DNA of 7,035 nt, from positions 1-7,035 of the forward strand of contig CALAKE010000655.1 of the NCBI GenBank assembly GCA_937922775.1, written 5' to 3'. Both the position numbers and the translations under genes were made by a program. Origin of the DNA: an uncultured bacterium. GTDB lineage: Bacteria > Acidobacteriota > UBA890. The notes under the pieces are model-generated. The model was not told where the DNA came from and made no database searches. It saw nothing but the letters and a program-made list of their open reading frames with translations. Shown here in pieces: positions 1 through 5,754 of the stretch (its first letter is position 1; each line of letters begins with the position of its first letter).

Positions 1-1340
1 CGCTGGAAGATGACACTGTCGCTTCGCGGCCGACCCACCGAGCTGCGCGAGGCCGAGGCCCCGAGTGTCCGGTGCAGGTACTTCTCGTTGGCAGCCTCGA
101 AATGGCGGTAGATCTGTGGATAGGTCACGCCCCCACCCACCCGGAGCCCGGTCCCGTGACCCACCATGTCGAGGTTGAAGAACACCACCGTCTTCTCCCT
201 CGGGAAGACGGGGTTCTCGGTGTAGTAGGTGCTGCCGATCAGCCCACACTCCTCGCCTCCAATGAAGAGGAACATGATGGAGCGCTTTGGCGGCACGGGA
301 GACGCGGCAAGTGCCTTTGCCGCACCCATGATGTCGGCGCTGCCCGAGGCGTTGTCGAGCGCCCCCGGCATCAACTGACCCAGATATCCCACGGCGTCGA
401 GGTGGCCGCCGATGATGATGATTTCGTCTTTCAAAACCGGATCGGTTCCCTCGATGATGCCGATGACGTTGGCCGCCTTGGCGTCGGGAAAGCGCTCGGC
501 GTCGGCGGTGATGGTGGCGGTCTTGCCAAGCGCCAGCGAAGCCGGCCGCAGGGTGCTCTTGATCTCCTCAGTCACCGCCGCATGGTCGGTGCCGGTCTCG
601 AAGAAGAGATGATCAGCTACATGCTGATCAATGTGACAGTAGATCAGCCCCTCGTTGAAAGAGGTGTTCGGGTTGGCGAGCTTGCCGATGTACAGCACCC
701 CGGCGGCACCATGCGCCTTCGCCGTGTCGAGCTTCTTCTGGTGGTAGCTGTAGGGCACCCACTTCACGAAGGTCTCTTCGTCGTCGCCGGTGTACGGCAC
801 GCCGGAATCGAAGACGACAATCTTGCCGGCCACGTCGAGGCCCTCGTAGTCGTCGTAGCCAAGCTCGGGGGCGGTGATGCTGTAGCCGACATAGACGGTC
901 TCGGCCGTCACCGTTCCTGAGTCCGAGTTGGAGCCAGGATAGTAGTCATCAGGGAAGGAGTAGTCGACGCTCATGCTCTGACCGCCCGACTGCATCGCAA
1001 TCGACAACGCTCCCGCGCTGTAGACCTCGCTGTAGGGCATGTCGAACATCTGCAGATAGCTACCGTTGTCGCCACCCGGCTTGATACCCCACTTCTTCAA
1101 ATGGCCCGCCACCCATTCGGCTATCTCGAGGTACTCCGGACTGCCCGAGAGCCGCCCCCGGTACTTGTCTGCGGTCATCTCCTCGACGTACGACATCAGG
1201 TCGTGGCTCGAGATCGAGTGGAAGACCTGCATGAAGGCTTCACTGTCGGCATGGACGGTTTGTGCAGTCTGAGCGGTCAGCTGGGCGGTGCAGGTAATTC
1301 CCAGGATCAGGGTGACGATCAACGAAGCAAGCCTCTTCAC
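1..1340 (-). CDS. Secreted M28-family zinc peptidase with PA domain (C-terminus cut by window edge)
   Basis: This is a secreted metallopeptidase, probably an aminopeptidase that uses two zinc ions to release residues from peptides outside the cytoplasm. Counting from the GTG at 1338-1340, 446 codons are visible without a stop. Residues 1-25 form a signal peptide (MKR, then a hydrophobic core). A PA-like region spans about 145-235, including PYSYHQKKLDTAKAHGAAGV. The M28 catalytic domain follows with most of its signature: GGHLDAVG (zinc ligand H313, supporting D315), ALDNASG (bridging D329), GGEECG (catalytic base E363, ligand E364) and NLDMVGHG (ligand D391). The last histidine ligand should lie beyond the left edge. 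The GTG start is supported by an AGGAG eight bases upstream. ITC in the signal peptide is not a good lipobox, so release by signal peptidase I is more likely than lipidation. The gene follows the propeller lipoprotein gene in the same direction. Substrate specificity cannot be told from the sequence. Confidence 0.93.
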   Translation of the reverse strand, partial: MKRLASLIVTLILGITCTAQLTAQTAQTVHADSEAFMQVFHSISSHDLMSYVEEMTADKYRGRLSGSPEYLEIAEWVAGHLKKWGIKPGGDNGSYLQMFDMPYSEVYSAGALSIAMQSGGQSMSVDYSFPDDYYPGSNSDSGTVTAETVYVGYSITAPELGYDDYEGLDVAGKIVVFDSGVPYTGDDEETFVKWVPYSYHQKKLDTAKAHGAAGVLYIGKLANPNTSFNEGLIYCHIDQHVADHLFFETGTDHAAVTEEIKSTLRPASLALGKTATITADAERFPDAKAANVIGIIEGTDPVLKDEIIIIGGHLDAVGYLGQLMPGALDNASGSADIMGAAKALAASPVPPKRSIMFLFIGGEECGLIGSTYYTENPVFPREKTVVFFNLDMVGHGTGLRVGGGVTYPQIYRHFEAANEKYLHRTLGASASRSSVGRPRSDSVIFQ

Positions 1341-1425
1341 GGGGCGCTCTCCTCTGGATGGGAATCGTTGCGGAGCGGGAGGATCCTCCGGGCGACAGGG
1401 GACAATCAGGAGCATTGTATCGGCT
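1341..1425 (-). other. 85-base spacer between lipoprotein and peptidase genes
   Basis: This short gap holds the ribosome binding site of the peptidase gene (AGAGGAGAG on the minus strand, 1347-1355). It also holds a perfect 12-bp palindrome, GGAGGATCCTCC (1378-1389), and a -10-like TACAAT (1414-1419, minus) without a convincing -35. There is no hairpin followed by a T run, so no intrinsic terminator separates the two genes. Read-through from the lipoprotein gene is plausible, and a weak promoter of its own is possible. Confidence 0.5.
1347..1355 (-). promoter_or_regulatory. Ribosome binding site that supports the GTG start of the peptidase
   Basis: The minus strand reads AGAGGAGAG here. Its AGGAG (1349-1353) sits eight bases before the GTG at 1338-1340. 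The signal peptide begins directly at that GTG, so the two lines of evidence agree. Confidence 0.8.
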
Positions 1426-2727
1426 TTAGCCGACAGGTTCCGCCGTGACGATTCGGTACTCGTAGACGCACATGTCGTGGCGCGGCTCGAGTATGTAGAG
1501 GCGATCGTCGACGATCTCGACGGGGCCGCCGTGGTGGTCGATCGGAATCTGCCCGAGAAACCGGCCGGCCGGATCGAAGAGGTGGAAGGAGAACGCATCC
1601 GTTGCGGTGCGCTCGGCAACCTTGAGCGTTTCCCTGCTTTCCACGCTACCGCTCTCGCTCATGAACGTGATGGTCAGCCCAGTCTCCTCGAAGCTGAGTT
1701 GGCGGTCGTAGGAGAGGACCCAGATGCGACCCGCCGCATCGATCGCGATACTCTCGGACACGAAGTTGAGCTCCGGCAATTCCATGGTCCTGGACCCGAC
1801 CCGGCGCGCCACCTGACGTACTTCCTGGCTGATCTCGTACTTGAGGGGCCGGTCGAAGCGGAGAACCAGGTCTCCCGCTGCATCATACTTTTCTATCTTG
1901 TTGCGGGTGGAGTAGGCGACGAATACCTCGTCGTCCTTGCCAGCTGCGATGCTGATCCGGTTGAAGAACCGATAGGCGTCCCAGTCCTCGAATAAGAGAA
2001 GTTCACCGAATCCCCCCACCAGGTCGCCATCGGAGCTGAACAAGGCAATGAGGTTTTCAGTCTGCGGACCATTGAAGAGCTCAGGACCGGCGATGGCCAA
2101 ATTGTCGGAGCTCAACAGGACCATTCGCCCCACGGTCGTGCCGGTGGCGAGGGTACGCACCCCTTCCCCTGCGGGCGTGAGCACCTTCACCCCACGGATC
2201 GCCTCGTCGGCGACGTACATACGGCCGGCGTCATCGATAACCAGGCCAGTGACCTGCTGAAGCTCCCCTGGGCCTTGGCCGCTCTCGCCGAAGCTGGCCA
2301 CCAGGGAGCCCTGCGCATCGATTTGCAGTATGCGGTGGTTGCCGGCATCGAGGACATAGAGGTCGCTGACCGGCCCGATGGCGATGTCGGCCGGCCTGTA
2401 GAGCGCCAAGTCATCTTCACCACACCCGAGGACACGCACCGGATCGAGACGGAGATGGGGGGAGCCGCCCCAGAGGGGAGCCGAGTTACGGACAACGGTG
2501 GCGCCGTCCATGGTTTCCATGGTGTAGGTTTCCGCGGCTTCCGACCCTGAGCCCGAGTCGCGGCCTGAGGATTCCTCCTGGGCAGTGTTGCCAGTGCAAG
2601 CGATAGCGAGGGCCACCAGCGGGCCGGCCACAGCCCACAGGTTTCGAGCCGCGTGCCGGCGGCGCATTGACGGCCGTGTGAGTGAGGTCGATCCCCTTTG
2701 ATGTTCGGGGGAGGCCCGCCCCTCCAT
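1426..2727 (-). CDS. Lipoprotein with 6-bladed beta-propeller (NHL-like repeats)
   Basis: A 433-residue exported protein, probably membrane-anchored by lipidation and folded as a beta-propeller. Family members serve as binding or scaffold proteins and no enzyme motif is visible. The start is the ATG at 2725-2727, with a perfect AGGAGG six bases upstream. The open frame continues to a TTG at 2805, but that stretch only reads through the operator repeats. A basic stretch (RRR, residues 22-24) leads into a hydrophobic segment ending ALAIAC, with candidate lipid-attachment C44. A Ser/Gly/Glu-rich linker follows (about 45-65). The first clear blade is at about 111-156, with the phrases YRPADIAIG, LYVLDAGNHRI and FGESGQGPGEL typical of the '6-bladed beta-propeller' family. 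Further blades recur as GLVIDDAGRMYVAD, ISIAAGKDDEVFVAY, SIAIDAAGRIWVLSY and VEIVDDRLYIL. The N-region before the hydrophobic core is unusually long (about 28 residues). An internal ATG at 2667 would give a normal signal peptide but has no ribosome binding site. The control region upstream carries two BlaI-like operators. Confidence 0.88.
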   Translation of the reverse strand: MEGRASPEHQRGSTSLTRPSMRRRHAARNLWAVAGPLVALAIACTGNTAQEESSGRDSGSGSEAAETYTMETMDGATVVRNSAPLWGGSPHLRLDPVRVLGCGEDDLALYRPADIAIGPVSDLYVLDAGNHRILQIDAQGSLVASFGESGQGPGELQQVTGLVIDDAGRMYVADEAIRGVKVLTPAGEGVRTLATGTTVGRMVLLSSDNLAIAGPELFNGPQTENLIALFSSDGDLVGGFGELLLFEDWDAYRFFNRISIAAGKDDEVFVAYSTRNKIEKYDAAGDLVLRFDRPLKYEISQEVRQVARRVGSRTMELPELNFVSESIAIDAAGRIWVLSYDRQLSFEETGLTITFMSESGSVESRETLKVAERTATDAFSFHLFDPAGRFLGQIPIDHHGGPVEIVDDRLYILEPRHDMCVYEYRIVTAEPVG

Positions 2728-2733
2728 CTGTAT

Positions 2734-2739
2734 CCTCCT
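2734..2739 (-). promoter_or_regulatory. Ribosome binding site that decides the lipoprotein start
   Basis: The minus strand reads AGGAGG, a full anti-16S match, six bases before the ATG at 2725-2727. Neither the upstream TTG (2805) nor the internal ATG (2667) has anything comparable, so this site settles the start. Confidence 0.85.
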
Positions 2740-2758
2740 ACAATTGCCAGCCATAGCC

Positions 2759-2772
2759 GCGACATTTGTCGC
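2759..2772. promoter_or_regulatory. BlaI/MecI/CopY-like operator, gene-proximal copy
   Basis: GCGACATTTGTCGC is a perfect dyad: 6-bp arms around a 2-bp centre. On the minus strand it reads GCGACAAATGTCGC, which contains the ACAnnTGT core known from BlaI, MecI and CopY winged-helix repressors. It lies 32-45 bases upstream of the lipoprotein ATG and overlaps the expected transcription start (about 2770). That position suits a repressor that blocks polymerase. The family assignment rests on the core motif and geometry, and no BlaI gene is in the window. Confidence 0.7.
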
Positions 2773-2776
2773 ACTT

Positions 2777-2805
2777 ATCCTGCGACATTTGTCGCAGACA
2801 GTCAA
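2777..2805 (-). promoter_or_regulatory. Predicted sigma70-type promoter of the lipoprotein gene
   Basis: On the minus strand TTGACT (2800-2805, five of six consensus bases) is followed after exactly 17 bases by CAGGAT (2777-2782). CAGGAT matches TATAAT only at A2, A5 and T6, but those include the two most important positions. The predicted transcription start near 2770 would give a leader of about 43 bases that contains the AGGAGG. The weak -10 and the overlap with both operators suggest a tightly controlled promoter. Confidence 0.55.
2780..2797. promoter_or_regulatory. BlaI/MecI/CopY-like operator, gene-distal copy (18-bp perfect dyad)
   Basis: CTGCGACATTTGTCGCAG is an 18-bp perfect dyad with 8-bp arms and a TT centre. 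It contains the same 14-mer as the proximal site, and a 15-base stretch is repeated exactly (2759-2773 and 2782-2796). The centres are 23 bp apart, about two helical turns, which places both sites on nearly the same DNA face and would allow cooperative dimer binding. The site fills the spacer between the predicted -35 and -10 elements. Confidence 0.72.
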
Positions 2806-2862
2806 GCCTCACGCGGTCACGTCGCGCGGACACTTGCCAGGGGTCAGGAACTGAACTAAAAG

Positions 2863-3150
2863 GTGGGAAAAGGCAGAGATCTGGAAATTCGAGGCATCGG
2901 AGCGATGGCAGAAGAAGCGGCCGAGGGGGTTCAGCGCCGAGAAATGCGCGAGGAGTATGCCGTTGCCCACTTCGAGATCCGGATCGACCAGTTCGGCGAT
3001 GAGTGGAAGGCGGTCTTCGGCGGCTGGCTCCCGGAGAGCGGCTACCAGCCGGCCGATGGCCCTTGTTTCGAACACTGTCTCAACGATCCCTCGGAGCATC
3101 CCCAGGGGCTCGCCATTGTCGACATCTGCGTACCCGTGAAGCCACTGTAG
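2863..3150 (+). pseudogene. Remnant of an AraC-type regulator: C-terminal part of a GyrI-like effector-binding domain
   Basis: The 95-codon frame encodes the second half of a GyrI-like small-molecule-binding domain, the ligand-sensing part of many AraC-family regulators. Recognisable phrases are YAVAHF (32-37), GDEW (45-48), GGWLPESGYQPADGPCFE (53-70), LNDPSEHP (73-80) and the typical end DICVPVKPL (87-95). A complete solo domain is about 150 residues and a full AraC regulator near 290, so the front half of the domain and any helix-turn-helix are missing. A TAA at 2857-2859 closes the frame six bases before the GTG at 2863. The other frames upstream run into the operator region and show no trace of the missing part. 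No good ribosome binding site precedes the GTG or the ATG at 2905. It ends ten bases from the convergent stop of the permease gene. A decayed gene is the likeliest reading, though a small expressed ligand-binding protein cannot be excluded. Confidence 0.65.
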
Positions 3151-3160
3151 AACACCCGTG

Positions 3161-5656
3161 TCACTCCGTACGTAGCGCCTTCATCGGGTCGAGGCGCGAG
3201 GCTCGATGGGCAGGAATGAAACCAGCGCCGAGGGCAACAGCGGCGAGGATCACCGCCGCCGAGATCAGCACCGTGATGTCATGCCCTCTGAGCTCGTAGA
3301 GCATGGACTCGGCCAGCCGTCCCAAGGCGACAGCGGCAAGGAGGCCGATGACGCCCCCGACCAATGTCATGCGCGCCACCTGGCGGAGGATCAAGCCGCG
3401 CACCATTGCCGGGGCGGCGCCAAGGGCGACGCGCAGCCCGATTTCGCGTGTGCGCTGCGCAACGGTGTAGGCGAGGACTCCGTATAGCCCGATGGCCGCG
3501 AGCAGGGTCGCCAGGCAGGCGAACGCTGTGGCCAGCACCGTGATGAAGCGATCGAGAAAGACGTTTTCGTCAACTTGCTGCTGCAGGGTGCGCAGGTTTT
3601 CGACGGGCAGGTTGGGATCGAGCCGCGACACCAGCGGAGGTATGGCCATCAGGAGTTGCTCGGTGTCCAGGGCCGTCTCTACATAGAAGGTGATGAAGCC
3701 CAAGTTCTCGTCCTGGCGATACGGAAAGAAGAACTGCGGCGGTATCTCGCCCTTGACCTCACTGTATTTGGCGTTCTGCACCAGGCCGATGATCTCCACG
3801 CCGGGCTCGTTCGTTCTTTCATCGTCCATTCGCTTGCCGACCGCCTCGCGTCCGAGATTGAACTTGCGCGCGAATTCTTCATTGACGATGGCGACGGGTG
3901 GCCCGCCGAACGCGTCGGCAGCGGTGAACTCACGGCCTGACAGGAGCGGGATGCCCAGTGTGCGGAAATAGTCGGCTCCGATCAGGTTGAAGCGCGCGTT
4001 GACGTCGGTGTCGGGCCCTGCCTCGAACCCCTCGACCGACACGCTGCTGCCCCAGTTGCTACCCGAGAGGATGGGCACCATCGAGGCGCTCACGGCGGTC
4101 ACGCCCGGCAGGGCAACCAGGGCCTCTTCTGTACGCTCGAACAAGGCGCGCGACGCCTCGGGCTCGTAACCGTTGAATTCCGGTGAGATCGCGAACGTCA
4201 CCAGGCCCTCGGTGTCGAGGCCGAGCTCGACACGGCTCACGTTGACGAGGCTACGCGTGAACAGCCCGGCGGCGACCAGCAACATCATGGATAGCGCAAT
4301 CTGGCCCACTGCGAGCGCCGTGCGAAAGCGCGAGGCCGCCTTGGCCCCAGCCGGCTGACCCGCCTGGCCCTTCAGCGTCGACAAGACCTCGGCACGCGTA
4401 CTGTTGAGCGCCGGGAAAATGCCAAAAACTACACCCGTGCCCAGTGCGAGCGTCGCGGCGCAGGCCAGCACCGGGGGATCGATCCCACCTTCGATCAGGG
4501 TGGCAGCCTCGTCGGGGAGCAGGGAGCGAATCAGGTCCAGTGTCCAGCGTGCGACCAGGAGGCTGGCCAGGCCTCCGAAGGCGGCCAGCAGGCAGGACTC
4601 GGTCAGCAATTGGCCGACAAGCTGGCCTCGGCCCGCGCCAATCGACAGCCGAACTGCCATTTCGCTGCTACGAGCCGCACCGCGCGCCAGCAGCAGATTG
4701 GCGATGTTGGCGCAGGCGATCAGAAGCACCAGTGCGGTAACCCCGTACAACAGGGCGAGTGGCGCCAGAGCGCCGTCGCGAACGTTGCTCTGGCCGTGCG
4801 CGCCGGGCACCACTGTGACCTCCTTGGCGCGAAAGCGGGCCATGGTCTGCTCGCTCATCTCGCTTTGCAGCGGCGCCTCGACCTCCTTGATGATGCTGTT
4901 GTATTGAGCGTTCAAGGCCGCGCGTGCTTGCTCAATCGACACTCCATCCATCAGCCGCGCGAACAGGTAGACCCAGTAGCCGCGCCGGTTGTCGAACCCC
5001 TCGTATCCCGGTATTTCCAGCGTTCGCATCGTGATCGGCACGAATACCTTCGGCAGCGTACCGAGCGAGGTTCCTTCGAATCCCTCGGGTGCCACCCCGA
5101 TGATTGTGATCGGATGGCCATTGATGATGAGGTTCTCACCGAGCACGTTCGGATCCTCGCCGAACCGAGTCTTCCAGTAGCCGTGGCTCAGTACCACTAT
5201 CGCGGATTCCCCGACAACGGCATCGTCGCCCGTCCCGATCAGCCGACCCAGCGCCGGCTGCAGACCGAGCACTGTGAAGTAGCTTCCCGACACGAACATG
5301 CCAGTGTCGCTCATCGTCTGGCCCTCGTAGGCGAGGTTGGCGCCGAAGGTCCTGTGTCCAGCGATGCCGGTGAAGACGGTCTGCATACCCTCGAGGTCGC
5401 GGAACATCGGGTAGCTGAAGACATCTTCGCAACTCCCCGAGTTGTTGCAGGACTGCGACCCCGGCTTCGGCCCGGGAGCTCCCAGGTTGACGAGTTGTCC
5501 GGATTCCTGCACCGGCAGCGAGCTCAGGATCAGGTCGTTGAAGAGCGAGAAGATGGCGGTGTTCGCACCGATTCCCAAAGCGAGAGAGACGATGGCGACG
5601 CTACTGACGAAGGGGCTCTTCCAGAGGCTGCGCAGACCCAGCTTGATGTTCGACAA
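3161..5656 (-). CDS. ADOP-type duplicated FtsX/MacB permease (ABC transporter permease without its own ATPase)
   Basis: An inner-membrane protein of 831 residues, the usual length of ADOP proteins. It holds two MacB-type units in tandem. First unit: TM1 at about 17-40 (with ALGIGANTAIFSLF), a periplasmic MacB_PCD domain at about 45-285, and an FtsX domain with helices near 299-323, 350-371 and 394-416. Second unit: a helix at 446-468, a periplasmic domain at about 470-700, and FtsX helices near 706-731, 758-784 and 795-816. Cytoplasmic signatures are SSEMAVRLSIGAGRGQLVGQ (330-349), RTREIGLRVALGA (735-747) and the terminal PAHRASRLDPMKALR (815-829). Relatives use ATP hydrolysis by a separate MacB-like ATPase to drive periplasmic conformational change or efflux. 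No ATPase gene is in the window, and the substrate is unknown. The start is a TTG (5654-5656) with AGGAG ten bases upstream, a rather long gap, but MSNIKLGLRSLWKSP matches the usual N-terminus. C70 and C76 in the first periplasmic domain could form a disulphide. Confidence 0.94.
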   Translation of the reverse strand: MSNIKLGLRSLWKSPFVSSVAIVSLALGIGANTAIFSLFNDLILSSLPVQESGQLVNLGAPGPKPGSQSCNNSGSCEDVFSYPMFRDLEGMQTVFTGIAGHRTFGANLAYEGQTMSDTGMFVSGSYFTVLGLQPALGRLIGTGDDAVVGESAIVVLSHGYWKTRFGEDPNVLGENLIINGHPITIIGVAPEGFEGTSLGTLPKVFVPITMRTLEIPGYEGFDNRRGYWVYLFARLMDGVSIEQARAALNAQYNSIIKEVEAPLQSEMSEQTMARFRAKEVTVVPGAHGQSNVRDGALAPLALLYGVTALVLLIACANIANLLLARGAARSSEMAVRLSIGAGRGQLVGQLLTESCLLAAFGGLASLLVARWTLDLIRSLLPDEAATLIEGGIDPPVLACAATLALGTGVVFGIFPALNSTRAEVLSTLKGQAGQPAGAKAASRFRTALAVGQIALSMMLLVAAGLFTRSLVNVSRVELGLDTEGLVTFAISPEFNGYEPEASRALFERTEEALVALPGVTAVSASMVPILSGSNWGSSVSVEGFEAGPDTDVNARFNLIGADYFRTLGIPLLSGREFTAADAFGGPPVAIVNEEFARKFNLGREAVGKRMDDERTNEPGVEIIGLVQNAKYSEVKGEIPPQFFFPYRQDENLGFITFYVETALDTEQLLMAIPPLVSRLDPNLPVENLRTLQQQVDENVFLDRFITVLATAFACLATLLAAIGLYGVLAYTVAQRTREIGLRVALGAAPAMVRGLILRQVARMTLVGGVIGLLAAVALGRLAESMLYELRGHDITVLISAAVILAAVALGAGFIPAHRASRLDPMKALRTE

Positions 5657-5754
5657 GACGGAGGATCTCCTGTTGCGACGCTGGGGGGAGCGCTGGGGTC
5701 AGAGCACAGACGGTATTACTCGCCTTGCACCGCCTGCAAGATCGCCGCGGCAAT
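5657..5754 (-). other. 98-base leader of the permease gene
   Basis: This gap carries AGGAG (minus, 5667-5671), ten bases before the TTG start of the permease, and an inverted repeat at 5724-5740. No hairpin is followed by a T run, so nothing marks a terminator after the SDR gene. No clear -35/-10 pair is visible. Co-transcription with the SDR gene is possible but unproven. Confidence 0.45.
5724..5740. repeat. Inverted repeat upstream of the permease gene
   Basis: CTTGCA at 5724-5729 and TGCAAG at 5735-5740 are perfect 6-bp arms around CCGCC. The site lies 68-84 bases before the TTG start of the permease. It has no T tract on either side, so it is not an intrinsic terminator. It could be a protein binding site or a small hairpin, but arms this short can arise by chance. 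Confidence 0.35.

Noticed and set aside
610..630. Inverted repeat with 8-bp arms (TGATCAGC, loop TACAT, GCTGATCA)
   Set aside because: It lies inside the coding region of the peptidase. About one such repeat is expected by chance in 7 kb, and there is no second copy.
72..920. A 282-codon plus-strand open frame opposite the peptidase gene
   Set aside because: It is the shadow of the M28 peptidase, whose frame carries all expected metal-binding motifs. The plus-strand product has no motif and no signal or ribosome binding site support.
1421..1432. CGGCTTTAGCCG dyad over the stop codon of the lipoprotein gene, considered as a terminator
   Set aside because: Arms are only five bases, the loop would be two bases and no T run follows on the minus strand.
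1288..1995. A 235-codon plus-strand open frame opposite the lipoprotein gene
   Set aside because: It spans the 3' end of the propeller gene and the leader of the peptidase gene on the other strand and shows no family motif.
2840..2847. GGGGTCAG shared by two intergenic regions (2840-2847 and 5695-5702), considered as a REP-like repeat
   Set aside because: The match is only eight bases and the flanks differ. No hairpin or transposase accompanies it.
2809..3099. A 96-codon minus-strand open frame opposite the GyrI-like fragment
   Set aside because: No recognisable domain, while the plus strand carries a series of GyrI-like signature phrases over the same bases.
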